Shown: one piece after another, positions 20,499-31,397 of the stretch | Layout of the letters: each line of letters begins with the position of its first letter | Numbering within the stretch: the first letter of the stretch is position 1 | From: Nothophoma quercina | Taxonomy: Eukaryota; Ascomycota; Dothideomycetes; Pleosporales; Didymellaceae | NCBI GenBank assembly: GCA_021642125.1 | Contig: JAKIXB010000001.1 | Coordinates: 1,240,001-1,304,000 of the forward strand | Direction of reading: 5' to 3' | DNA length: 64,000 nucleotides | Notes under the pieces: model-generated | The model's input: only the letters and a program-made list of their open reading frames with translations | Database searches by the model: none | What the model was told of the DNA's origin: nothing | Translations under genes and position numbers: made by a program

Positions 20499-21914
20499 TT
20501 ACTCAACATCCAACCCAACACCCGTATGTTCCTTCCTCGCCTCCACAGCCTCAAACGCCCTCCTAATCGCAAGACTAACCTGCGTCCACCCCACAACCTC
20601 ATTATGCCCTCCAAACCTCACAACCTCCAACTCACACACCCGCTCACCTCTCGCATCCTCCACCCTTTTAAAGGCGAAAGCGCCCCTTTTGACCCTCTCA
20701 GAGCCGTGGATACTCCTCCTCTCCTCACGAGCAGACACGCCCTCCTCAGCCAACATTGTAGACTGGAGGGGTTGGAAAAGCGCCTCAGATTGCCGGAAAT
20801 CGATATCCTGATCGTTGCGGGCGTGTAAGAGGGTGAGACGAATGGGCGTCTTGCTGCTTGCTGTGACCTGGAGAAGCGAGCGCAGACGCGGAAGTGTGGG
20901 CCAGTGATCCACGATGCGACCGAGGAGGAAGTTGGCGATCCGGGTGTATCCGCGTAACGGCCGGAGGATGGGGATGATGCCTCCGATCTTGTAGGTTTCG
21001 AGGAGGGTGGCTAGGTCTCGGAAGGGGGCCACGAGGATGATGCCTGCGTAGCCTGGGTGCGATTTTGGGAGCGGTGAGACGTGGGTTAGGTCCTGCGGTA
21101 GGGAAGGAGACGAGGGATCGGCGAAGTAGAGTGCTGTAGCGGAGGTCACGGCTGTGCCTAGCGACTGGCCGAGAAGGACGGTGCGGGTCGATGGGTGCTT
21201 GAGGTCGTTCTCGATGTAGGACAGCAGTGAGATGGAGTCTGTGATCAGACCAGTCTCGGTGGGGAGATGCGGTGGGTTGTTGAGTGTAGAAAACCCGAAG
21301 CCACGGTAGTCACAGGTGAGGAGGTGAGTGTGAGGGATACCGGAGATCGAGCGGTAGGTTGACGGTCGCCAGCCTTGTCCCAGGTGGCCTGCGTTTCCAT
21401 GGAAGTTGGCGACAACCCTCGCCTCGGGATCGTTCCTCAGCAGTTTCTCGGTGAGAGTTCCTTTGAGCTCGTCGGCGATCTCTCCGCTCGTGGACCCCAT
21501 CGCCAGCTGTTCTTCGTTTTGCAGGTAAACATCTAAAGGAAGCACGTGCCAGCAGAATAGTCGCTCGTTATCTGTAGTATCGAGCCAGAACGGCTGAACT
21601 TGGCCCTCTTAAGGTTTGGTCAGCAAAGGAAGGCTTTACGGTTTTTTTCTTATCGTAACATCATTTCGGGAAGACTGACTGGCAAATCCAAACTCCTCAG
21701 GATTGGAAACATTGGCCCAAAAGTTCGTGTTGATCTTGTGGGCGTACAAAGCACTTTTCAGGTCAGTTACTCATCTCAGGCCCAGCTTTTCGACATGAAC
21801 TTACTGTCGTTGAATCGTGGGATTGATTAATGCTATTAGGAATGCGGCCCATATTATACCCAGGCCGGCCAATGACCAATAGGCTTTGACGAAGATAGGC
21901 TTGAGTTCCGGCAT
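20499..21914 (-). CDS. Alpha/beta hydrolase, ABHD12-like
   Basis: Three exons: 21805-21914, 21680-21753 and 20499-21607; 430 aa. A single N-terminal membrane anchor (LAGLGIIWAAFLIALI) precedes PEEFGFAKGQ and DNERLFCWHVLPLDVY, which match fungal ABHD12-type lipases. The oxyanion region is FHGNAGH. The nucleophile elbow is GQSLG with Ser210. The acid is one of the Asp in HARNDQDID (about 327-331) and the His is in FGGHNEV (His396). ABHD12 proteins hydrolyse lysophosphatidylserine or monoacylglycerols at the ER membrane; the substrate here is inferred only from family. The start is supported by the membrane anchor and by intron phase. Confidence 0.87.
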
Positions 21915-22585
21915 CTTGCGCTCTGCTCAAGTGCAGTCTACGAACAAGCAAAAAAACAGTTCGACGAAGCAGACGCTACTCAGACACTAACAAAATATCC
22001 ACGTAGATGGAAAGGAGACGGCAAGAAGGTGTTCGAGATGGCTTGAGATAACCACCATTTGAGGCTAGCTCGTTCGGGGTTCACCGGATGACTAAGAAAT
22101 TTGTATGAAATCTGGTATGTTGTAAGTATGTGCGTGCAGCATGATGATATCGTCTTTGATCATTCACTCTTAATTCAGATGTCCAAAATGTACATCTTGT
22201 TGTGATCTCGAAGCAAAGGAGTCAAGTTGTAGTGGCATTATCCAGGAACACCTTCATCAACAAGTCTTCTTAACGTCGTAAGGCGCATTCTTGAGGAACG
22301 GAACGTAAGCTCAATTTAGTCTCACAGGGCGCAGCGGATTAGATTGAAAAATGATATGAGGCAGACGTTCTGACTTGCGAGGCATATAGGTCATGCAGTG
22401 TGATCAAGTTGGTATGCTCATGTTTCTCCGGCCTTTTTCAAGTAACATTCTTCCAAAATGTCTCCGTGCTAATTTTCCAGCGCTATATGTACATGCTCAT
22501 AATCGTAAACTTGCGACAGTGTTGTACATGCCTAGGTCAACCGAGGTTGACTCTCCTCTTCCCTCGATTGCCCAATTCAAGGTAT
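21915..22585. other. Intergenic, 671 bp, no gene seen
   Basis: It lies between two minus-strand genes, so it should hold the ABHD12-like promoter and the mgr2 3' UTR. Nothing else is recognisable. Confidence 0.5.
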
Positions 22586-23141
22586 CTAGTTCTTCTCGGC
22601 GCGAGCAGCCTTCATGCTCTGGTACTGTCTCGATAGAATGGTAGGGCGGCTGTTGACGCTGCCGAAGGCTTGCGTGACAATGGGCGAGCTGTCTGTGCGA
22701 ATGGTGGTACCGATGGCCATGAAGAAGCTGTGTTCAGTAATCAGTAGGTGCTTGCCTGACAACAAAGGCTATGCGTACCCGAATGTCGCTGCAGATCCCA
22801 TCATGTACTGTCCGAGTGTCCTCAGCATACCGTTTGGCCCGGGGCCGAATCGTACAATGTTGGTGAAGCCTGGCTCGTTAGCGAGGTATTGGTAGACTCT
22901 CGTAGATCTGCGCACCGAAGATGAAGCCAATGATGAGACCAACAGCTGTTCAAACTGTCAGAGATCCCTTCAATTCTAAGTTGAGCGTTTGCGACGTACA
23001 TCCACCCATCATGCCACCCATCTTCACTGCATGCTGTTAGCCGACTGCGCAACTCCAGTTGACTTGCGGCAACATACACTTGTCAAGTGTGGAGGGGCCG
23101 TGTGCGCCGCCTCCGGGCATAGCTCCAACAGGTACAGGCAT
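22586..23141 (-). CDS. mgr2: Mgr2/ROMO1, TIM23 translocase lateral gatekeeper
   Basis: Five short exons: 23078-23141, 23000-23026, 22916-22945, 22779-22869 and 22586-22727; 117 aa. Two of them are only 27 and 30 nt. Spliced, the protein shows the ROMO1/Mgr2 pattern: KMGGMMGG and VGLIIGFIFG (first helix), then RFGPGPNGMLRTLGQYMMGSAATFGFFMAIGTTIR (listed as separate blocks GPGPNG, LGQYMMGS, FFMAIG). Mgr2 sits in the mitochondrial inner membrane and controls lateral release of precursors from TIM23. The intron at 22870-22915 (GTGCGC donor, GCTAAC branch, CAG acceptor) is easy to miss; keeping it breaks the frame. Every splice has GT..AG ends and matching phase. Confidence 0.92.
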
Positions 23142-24127
23142 CCTGGCGATTGTGTGAGACGCTGGTAAACAGGACGAATGCGGAGAGAAACACGGCGGTT
23201 TGGCAGCTTAAGATGCCGAAGAGCACTCCACCTTAAGCTGTGCTGGTCTGTGCGGCTAAGCCAAGTGGATGTGGACTCCGCAGATGCACGCTGAGACGGA
23301 GAACGACTGTTCACCTGAGCTTGATGCTGTTCATGCCTTTGGACTCAACTAACAGCCTCGAGGTTATGTGGATAAACTTGTGGTATGTAGACCATCAGGA
23401 TCTGGGTCTACAAAAGTCAATCAAGACTGGGCAGCCATCGCGGAAGTGAGGCTGCCCACGTGACCGATAACTGGAATCGGCTGCACTGCGCCGCAAGGAA
23501 TGTTTGGGACTCGACTTCACTGTACTCTGTGACGCGTATCGGTGCATCCATCTATATCACAGGCTATTTGCCCGTACGTCCACCTCGTTGCAGTGTTCGT
23601 TCCACGCAGCGTCATAGCATTCACCCGTAGTCTGGCGCAAGCGAAGGACAAGGCCAGGCCAGGCCAACCGACGACCTCCCTCCCGCTCCTGGAATCCTAG
23701 ACCATCGAACGCTTCCACCACGCTTCACGAGCAGCCTGCTACGCGGCCCCTACATCGCTATTCCTTCGCCAGTCCGGCCCTGCTGCTGCTGTACGCTGCA
23801 CCCCGTCTGCAGGCCTGCATCGCCCGACGTCGCACGGGCTCTCCGGAGACAAGACAGCACACGACAGACAACATAGCCGCGGACCGTCTCCTCTACGTCC
23901 GCTGCACCGCCCGACTGCTGCCCTCGCCCGCGACGCATGAGTGCCTGAGCTGCGCGCGGACTGTTGCTGCCCTCGCCCGCTGCATCCTGGTGGTTCTGGC
24001 GGCTGCCACGCTGTTCTGCTGCGGCGCCCAGGACGGACACGGACATCCTAACAAAAAGTGACGACTCTGAGCATCAACAACGCGACCACCTTCCACGGAA
24101 GTCGGCCGCCCGCCCTTCTCCACCTAA
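23142..24127. other. Divergent promoter region, 986 bp
   Basis: It lies between mgr2 (minus) and the FHA-domain gene (plus). From about 23640 it becomes C-rich with many cgctgc/gctgc runs, as often seen in long 5' leaders of fungal regulatory genes. No gene or TATA box is supported. Confidence 0.5.
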
Positions 24128-26372
24128 ATGACGGCCGTCGCTCCTCCAGTGCAATTCCAGAACATCAACCGCCAGGCATGGAACGCTGAGGGAGGCGCGA
24201 ACGGCGCCATGTACATGCCGCGGAAGAGCGCTCAACGCACCAACTCGTCTTCCTCCCTGTCGTCGCAGGCCTCGTCCACATCCACCATATCAGCAGCCTC
24301 TGCGCAATCGCAGCCCAACGGCGTCGCCCTCCCCAACGGCACCGACGCGAGCTCGTGGGCAGCCCGCAAAACAAAAGGCCCCAAGGGCCTCTATCCAGCA
24401 ACAAAGACTGAGCCTGTCGCGGGCCTGTCAATTGCACGACCGCAGCAAATCGCTACTGCAGGTCCTGGCGCATCAGCAGCCTCTGCTATGAGCGCCCTGC
24501 AGACACCTTCAGCTATGGTTCCCTCACAGCAGAACGGCGTCCTGCAATCGCAGCAGAATGGCGTGCAACGACAAACAGGAGAGGGTACCGCCATACTGCA
24601 CCTCATTCCCATGAACGGCACGTTTGAGCGCAAGACTATCACCGTTCCCTTCTTCCCGGACGTTCTCCGCATCGGTCGACAAACCAACAACAAGACGATA
24701 CCCACCCCACTCAACGGATACTTCGATTCGAAAGTCCTGTCTCGACAACATGCAGAGGTGTGGGCAGACCGCAATGGCAAGATATGGATTCGAGACGTGA
24801 AGTCCTCCAACGGTACCTTTGTCAATGGACAACGCTTGTCGCAGGAGAACAGAGACTCAGATCCACATGAGCTGCGGGAACAGGATATGCTGGAACTTGG
24901 TATCGACATCGTCAGCGAGGATCAGAAGACCATTGTTCACCACAAAGTCGCTGCTCGTGTTGAGCATGCTGGGATCTACGCCCGATCACCCAACGATGTA
25001 CTTGATCTGAACTTTGGGGAATTGGAAGGGCAACAAATGCAGAACATGATGGGAGCGAACGGTCAACAGCAACTAGCGAACATGCGCGGCCGAACGCCCA
25101 GCCAAGGTTCGATGAATGGACAACGTATGCAAATGGCGGGTGGGGTCCAAGCCTACCAGAACGCTATGCAACAGCCTCGGCACCCCAACTTCTGGCTGCA
25201 ACCGATCACCATGGAGCAAGTGGTCAAGAAGCTTAATGTGAGTGCGTCATGCCATTTACGACTATTAATACTAATTCCTCTAGGCTGAGATGAAGGCTGC
25301 CAAGCAACAATCCCAGGAGCTGCAGCAAGCTCACCAGTACATCAATGCTATCCTTACAGCAGAACCGAAGAAAGAGCCGGCGAAACAGTCGCCTGCCAAC
25401 TCCGTCAAGATCTCCCCAATAAAGGACATCAACCTGAAAGCCAGGTTTTCCGATCCTCCTGCTCCACCACCACAACAGCCTCTGCCCGAGAAACCGAATG
25501 CCGCATCGTCACTCAAGAGGTCAGACACCGAGCGTCCCAAGACAGCGTCGCCTGTACGATCAGATGCACAGATGTCTTCCCTGACAGAGGCTTTGAACAG
25601 TGCCAAGAAAGAGATCGAATCTCAAGGCGCTCGACTCAGGGACTTGGAGTCGTTACTGAGCGAAGAGCGCCGTGCGAGGGAGGACGCCGAGGAGCGCGCT
25701 AATCGGTTGGAGCGAGAGTCCATCAAGGAGCCTGAGCAGGCAGGAGAGGCTGACGAGGAGTCCAGAGAAGTAGATGAGTCCGTGGTCGAAGAGGTGGGCA
25801 CGGGTCTGGAGAATGGCTCCGCATCGCCCACTACTGCCGACACAACAGCCCGCTTGCAACACCGCCTCGAAACGATGATGCTGGAGATGAACGAGATGAA
25901 GCAACAGATGGAACGCTACCGCGAGCGTGCCGAAGCTGCAGAGTCTGATCGCAAGAGTTTGACTGAGATGATTGAGAACATCAGGAAAGAGAATGCAAAA
26001 CTAAGCAGCGTCCGTGGCAGAAGACGAAGCCGAAGTGGCAGCGAAGATGCGAGGGAGATCACAAGAGCTGGCATCGACGGCTCTGAGGACGACAACGATG
26101 TCGGACAGGGCGAGATCACCATTATCAAGGGCCATGATGTCGACGAGGACAGTGCAGGTCCACTACTCCGAAGGGCTAACCAGCAGAACGGGCATGCTGT
26201 GGATGGCGAGTCCAAAGACTCATCCAAGCCACCGAATGCCCTGTCGGTTCAGCGCCACAGCAGCGCTGACTTGATGTATCATGGTGGTCCAGTCGGTGCT
26301 ATTGTGACAGTAGTCGCAATCGGTGTGGCAGTCATGGCTATGCTCAACCAGTATCCCAAGGCCGAGCGCTGA
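24128..26372 (+). CDS. pro45: FHA-domain tail-anchored STRIPAK subunit (PRO45/HAM-4/SLMAP type)
   Basis: Two exons: 24128-25237 and 25284-26372, with a 46-nt intron containing TACTAAT; 732 aa. A Ser/Gln-rich disordered N-terminus leads to an FHA domain at about 155-265 with phosphothreonine-contact residues R184, S205-R206-H208 and N228-G229-T230. Coiled coils follow (a heptad-rich region near 450-500 and again near 560-620). A C-terminal hydrophobic helix at about 707-724 is followed by a short tail, which is the tail-anchor layout. This order matches fungal SLMAP homologues (Sordaria PRO45, Neurospora HAM-4, yeast Far9/Far10), which tether the STRIPAK phosphatase complex to nuclear envelope, ER and mitochondria and are needed for hyphal fusion and fruiting. 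Confidence 0.88.
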
Positions 26373-27136
26373 GTGAGCGCACCGTACTGTGCCTCATCTA
26401 CACCTACTACAGGAGGCCCAAACGCGGGAGCAGGAGATGGGGAAGCACCAGGACGGTACAGCCATGACGCAGGACTCTCGGCCCGAATATGAACAACTTG
26501 ACAGAGCCGACAACCTGCATACCACCCCGCTCAGGAAAGGGCCGACAGCTCCCCGCAACGCAGCACCAACATCCCCCTCCACGAACACGACAAGCCCACG
26601 AAAACCACCAACGACTAGCATTTGCATACACGCAACGAACGAACACCAAATCGAATCTAGCCCCACATCGTTGAACGGGAGCTATAGCATTAAATTTTCA
26701 GGCGTTGCATAACCGGGGCCACCTGGAAGCCTATCTAGGGTTTCCACAGAGGCATATTGAGGCGTTAATATCTCTGTTATCTATCGATCTGGCTGGCGTT
26801 ATTCTGGATTGGATGACGGCCCCTAGAGGGCCTATGGGTTCTATCCCTAGACATTCACTGTAATAGCAAGCGAACGTTTCCTTTGTAACATCATGAACTA
26901 TCTATCTACTTTGGGTCTTGGATGACGATGGAGACGGCGACGGACAGGGACCGTGAGCCGAGTAGGCTTGTTATGGTCCTTGGTGTTAGATTGGTATGAG
27001 TGGGGATTTTCAGCTTCAATGAACATATTCGACCTTTCTTCAAAGATTAGTGCTTCGCTTCGTGCTGTTCATCTCATTAAGGGGGTATCTTCTTCTTGTC
27101 ACACTGACTCTGCTCCACCAAGCCCTCACGCGCATT
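26373..27136. other. Convergent intergenic region, 764 bp
   Basis: This is 3' UTR space between the FHA gene (plus) and pop7 (minus). No gene; the open frames here are short and compositionally simple. Confidence 0.5.
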
Positions 27137-27958
27137 CTACTTCAGCCCGATACACACCGTCACCGTACTCAACGTCCGTATCCTCGTCTCCGGCACTTCA
27201 TCCGCTTCCTCCTCTCCCCCTTCCACTTCACCACCTCCCCTGACTTCCACATCATCGATCGCCTTCACACTCCCCATCTCCACCCTCACCCTACAATCCT
27301 CCTCCCCCTGAAACTTAACCCCTAGCTCCAGCGCCCTTGGTATCGCGCGCCCCGTCGCCTTGAGATAGACTTCCTCCCCACCAACCCCCACACTCTTGCC
27401 TTTTCTTTGTTGTGCAGTCTCCGCTATCGAGGCCTCGACATCTTTCGGATCAAGTCTCCCGTTCGCCTCGAGCTTCCTCGCTGCTCCTTTTCCGCGCCGT
27501 CGCCCCTCCGAAGCTGATTGTGTAGCGCGTTTGCTTATTTGTACGAGTAGAGACCGGATCCGTTTGCATGTTGGTATGAAGGGGGATGAGGCGGTGATGT
27601 ATAGGACTTTCGGGTTTTCTGCTGAGGCGAAGGGTGTTGGGATTGCGGGGTGGAGGAGCGGGCGTTTGGTTATTGTCGCATTCTGAGGCAGTTGTGCGCG
27701 TTTCTTGAGGGGGCCGTGGATGTGTGGGACGTAGGTGTTTTTCGCGGTGGCTTTTGGGCGGGGTTTCTTCTTTTCCTTTGGCTGTAAAGATGTTGTTTGC
27801 GCGTCTTTGGGCGCTGCTGAGGTGCTGGTCTTGCTGGAGGCCGGTTGCGCTTGTCCGCAGGGTGGGGTGGAGGTTGTGGGTGTGGACTGTGAAGGTGCGT
27901 TTTGAGGGGCACTTTGAGGTTTGGGTTCGCCGGCTCTGGTTCTCTTTTGACCCGCCAT
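27137..27958 (-). CDS. pop7: RNase P/MRP subunit Pop7 (Rpp20, Alba-like)
   Basis: Single exon, 273 aa from the ATG at 27958. The first ~90 residues are Lys/Pro/Ser-rich and disordered. The Alba-type core follows: PKVLYITASSPFIPTCKRIRSLL and, after a basic Arg/Lys/Gly-rich insert, VYLKATGRAIPRALELG and VRVEMGSVKAID. These are the RNA-contacting strands of Rpp20/Pop7, which pairs with Pop6 on the P3 domain of RNase P and RNase MRP RNA in nucleus and nucleolus. The Glu/Gly-rich loop near the C-terminus is a species-specific insertion. It is divergent from lip2. Confidence 0.88.
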   Translation of the reverse strand: MAGQKRTRAGEPKPQSAPQNAPSQSTPTTSTPPCGQAQPASSKTSTSAAPKDAQTTSLQPKEKKKPRPKATAKNTYVPHIHGPLKKRAQLPQNATITKRPLLHPAIPTPFASAENPKVLYITASSPFIPTCKRIRSLLVQISKRATQSASEGRRRGKGAARKLEANGRLDPKDVEASIAETAQQRKGKSVGVGGEEVYLKATGRAIPRALELGVKFQGEEDCRVRVEMGSVKAIDDVEVRGGGEVEGGEEEADEVPETRIRTLSTVTVCIGLK

Positions 27959-28348
27959 AATGTGTTCGCGTGCTTGCAAAGACCTCAAGAAGAGCAGAGA
28001 GGATTTGATTTGTGTATTGTTCAGGCGCGTTAGAGGCAGGCGCGTTGTGAACTTCTTTCCTTATCGATAAAGCTGTACCCTGCCGCGGACTTCGACGATG
28101 AGTGGTTGAGAACACAGCTTGCCGCCCACTCAGAACCATGCATGAAACATTGCCGTCTTACTTTGCGATCTGCTATAGCTCAGGTTATCGATTGTTCCCT
28201 GCCCGTCACCCAAGGACTCCTGCAACATGAAGTCTTCATGACACTACACATTTGGGTCGAGGCGGCAGTATGAACTACGGCTATTGACGCACTTCGTCTC
28301 CAAGCCTCACCGCGCCAATTCTGTACATCCAACACACAACAACACGCA
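27959..28348. other. Divergent promoter region between pop7 and lip2, 390 bp
   Basis: No gene. The two starts are close enough to share regulatory sequence; no clear core-promoter motif is visible. Confidence 0.5.
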
Positions 28349-29068
28349 ATGGCACACACTCTCAGGCATATACATCTACCGGGCATCGTCCCATACTCCA
28401 CGGCCGCTCGCCTACAAGAGTCCATCGTTGCGCGGTTCCTAGCTTCGAAACCACCCTCCAACGCTCCCGCACCGTATCCACACATAATCACCGCCCAATT
28501 CGCACCCGTCTACACTTGTGGCCGTCGCGAAATCGGCACGGTGTCTGCAGAGCAGCAGAATTACCTCCGCGCAGATGGCCGCGCCGAGTTCGTAGAAGCA
28601 ATGCGTGGCGGGCAAACAACCTTTCACGGTCCCGGACAACTTGTCGCATACCCCATCATCGACCTACGCACCCACAAACTCACGCCACGCGACTACGTCT
28701 GTCTGCTAGAAAAGTCGTTGATCGCTACGTGTGCAAAGTATGGTATCAAGGCTATGACCACGGAGCATACAGGCGTATGGACTAGCCCGGATGATAAGAT
28801 TGCAGCGATTGGCGTGCACATGAGGAGGAATATCACAAGTCATGGGATTGGGTTGAATGTGGGGACGGATTTGTGGTGGTTTGATAGGATTGTTGCGTGT
28901 GGGTTGGAGGGGAAGAGGACAACTAGTTTCGAGAAGCAGAGGGTGGAAGGCAGAAGCGTAGAAGAAGTGGGAGACGAGTACGTAAAGGAGATCGCGGGAC
29001 GGATCTTGGGGGTCGAGAGTGTTGAGAAGGCTGGAGAAGAGGAGGTTGCGGCGTACTTGAAAGCGTGA
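28349..29068 (+). CDS. lip2: Octanoyltransferase Lip2 (LipB family), mitochondrial
   Basis: Single exon, 239 aa. It transfers the octanoyl group from mitochondrial acyl carrier protein to the H protein and E2 subunits, the first step of lipoate assembly. The LipB signature RGGQTTFHGPGQ spans residues 86-97. The conserved lysine is K150 in DDKIAAIGVHM, and the acyl-thioester cysteine is C184 in RIVACGLEGK. Length is close to bacterial LipB, so any mitochondrial presequence must be short (the first 30 residues contain His, Arg and hydrophobic residues but only one Glu). Confidence 0.95.
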   Translation: MAHTLRHIHLPGIVPYSTAARLQESIVARFLASKPPSNAPAPYPHIITAQFAPVYTCGRREIGTVSAEQQNYLRADGRAEFVEAMRGGQTTFHGPGQLVAYPIIDLRTHKLTPRDYVCLLEKSLIATCAKYGIKAMTTEHTGVWTSPDDKIAAIGVHMRRNITSHGIGLNVGTDLWWFDRIVACGLEGKRTTSFEKQRVEGRSVEEVGDEYVKEIAGRILGVESVEKAGEEEVAAYLKA

Positions 29069-30233
29069 TCAAGGCCTCTGGAAGGGATGACAATGGTAGT
29101 AATAGGCAAAGAGGTCGGGAGTCCAACCCCTCAACTTGACGGTGACCACACCCGGAGAGTTTGGAACAGTAGCCTCAATGGCTGCGATAATGGCGAGGGG
29201 AAAAGTTGAAGTCTCACGTCGCTCGGCATTTAGCAAGGACCTTGTTCAAGATCTAAACGCAGGGTTATCTCCTGTGCAGAAAAGAGCCGAAGTCTGATCT
29301 GGCCAAAATCTTCTGAAGATCGGGCGCAGGATCATACAGCGGACATAGTCGACTCACAACGACCATACATCGAAGTTGTGTTAATAACAACCAGGTTGCG
29401 TGAAGGACTTGTCCCGTCATCATCAGGGACCGTCAACAGCATTTTCAACGCAAAAGTGTTTTAGAGTCACTGTTATCGTTCTTTTTCATTGTGGATCTTG
29501 TACCACGCCTCCTGTTATTGTGAGCACAACTTCGAGGCATGATCACTGTGGTAGGTCCAGGTCTGCTCTATGGTTCCGGCCTGCTCTATGAGAAAGTTTC
29601 GCCAACTGACTTTCGCGGTGTCAGGAACGAGTCTTCATCCTTCGACAAGATGCTTTTGCACACAGAGCTGTTGAACACCGCAGAGTGACTGCCTACCTGT
29701 ATATTCACCAAAATTCCACATTGGAAGGCTCGCTCTTCCAGAGAAGCACTATTGCAGTAGCAACGACCGACCCCAGAATCTACACCGTCCCCTTTCCACA
29801 TTCGCTTTAATTTGCCGCAATCCAGATGCGCCAGCCACTATCACGAAACAACACGGTCGAGTGGTGGTGACCTAAACGCCGGACTTGATTCGCACTGACC
29901 AATGAGGGTCCAGGACGCAACATTCCTCGCAATAAGCTCGAGTGACCACCCAAGCCGCGCAAACGAAACACCGTCCAATCGATATCTCCAGACATGTTTT
30001 TTGTCGATGTTCTGCGGGAGGCGCGGGTCCCCGCGTGGCTTTAAAATCGATACGCTTGCTTCATGTGGCATTTTAAAGCTCGCTTTGCACAACCAACCCG
30101 CGGACTAACACCCCGCAAGCAATACTTATGAAGGTGAAGTAAAGACACTGGCCGTGCATGTCGTCCTTGTCATCGCATTTTCTATTCATTTGACAGCCTC
30201 TTCAGGTGCCACATTCGTTCAACTTCACTTACC
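29069..30233. other. Intergenic, 1.17 kb, no gene seen
   Basis: Between lip2 and the secreted lipase on the same strand. Only short frames, none with a domain. The right 200 bp should be the lipase promoter. Confidence 0.5.
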
Positions 30234-31288
30234 ATGAGGTCTTTCTTGTCACTCATTCTTGCAATCTTTCTCAATGCTCTACTCAGCAATGCCGCTCCTT
30301 TCGCTGCTGAGAAGCGAGGTCAGTCAATCAACCTGCGATATACAGAGTGGCTGTATACTGACTTATGTTAGCCATCGACACATCCCTCCTCCAAACATTC
30401 GAACTAATGTCCCAATACGCCTCTGCGGCCTACTGCTCCAACAACTTCAACTCCCCCGGAACACAGATCCAATGCGGTTCGTCCAACTGTCCCTTGGTAG
30501 AACAAGCAGACTCAGCGACTGTACTGGAGTACAGCAAGTCCGCCTCCCTACACCCTATTTCAACCCCCGTTCCCGCTGACGAGAGAAGAACAGAGACCCT
30601 GACTGATGTAACCGGGTTCGTGGCAGTTGATCATACCAATAAGATGATTGTGATCTCCTTCCGCGGCTCCCAGTCCCTCGACAACTGGCTCACGAACCTG
30701 GACTTCGGCTTCACAGACACCGACCTCTGCTCTGGCTGCAGTGCCCACTCTGGCTTCTGGAACTCCTGGGTGGACGCAAGAGACACCGTTATTCCCGCCG
30801 TCAAAGCCGCCGCGAAACAGTATCCCAGCTACCAAATCGCCGTCACGGGACACTCGCTCGGCGGCGCCATTGCCCCATTCGCTGCTGCGCAGCTCCGCAA
30901 TCAAGGCGCCAGCGTCGCGCTTTACACGTTCGGCAGCCCACGCATAGGCGGGAGCACAGTGAGTAGCTACATCAGCAACCAGGCCGGCGGGAATTATCGC
31001 GTTACGCACTGGAACGACCCTGTGCCGAGGGTTCCGCTGTTGGCGATGGGATACGTACATATCAGTCCAGAGTATTACATTGGGGTGAAGAATAAGGTGG
31101 ATGTGAAGGCGAGTGATTTCCAAGTCATACAGGGCAGTGTGAATCTGTTCAAGGGGAACAGTGCGTGGTTGCTGACGGATGTGGAAGCGCATCGGTGGTA
31201 TTTCACGCAGATGTATACTTGTGCGGATTTGAAGCAGAAGAGAGGGTTGGAGAAGCTGGAGGGTGTGGACATAGTAGCGAAGTTCTGA
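30234..31288 (+). CDS. Secreted class 3 lipase
   Basis: Two exons: 30234-30318 and 30372-31288; 333 aa. The signal peptide is about residues 1-20 (hydrophobic FLSLILAIFLNALL). A short propeptide ends in Lys27-Arg28, a Kex2-type site lying exactly at the exon junction. The catalytic triad of the Rhizomucor-type family can be placed: Ser190 in GHSLGG, Asp244 in HWNDPVPRVP and His258 in GYVHISPEYY; the oxyanion region is SFRGSQSLDNW. Paired Cys suggest disulfides. It most likely hydrolyses triacylglycerols or related esters outside the cell; a feruloyl-esterase-like specificity cannot be excluded. It is convergent with the transporter gene, 109 bp away. Confidence 0.93.
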
Positions 31289-31397
31289 GTGCGTGGAACA
31301 ATGTGTCTTGGTATCATCTATCGTGGTCTATGGGATATCAAATGGAATCATTGACACGTGTTTGGTAAGACTCCCAAGCTCGTTGTTCGAGGAATGC

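Noticed and set aside
22870..22915. Apparent frameshift in mgr2, with the two halves of the conserved protein in different frames.
   Set aside because: The segment is a 46-nt intron with GT donor, GCTAAC branch site and CAG acceptor. Removing it restores phase and the expected GFIFG-FTNIVRFG join.
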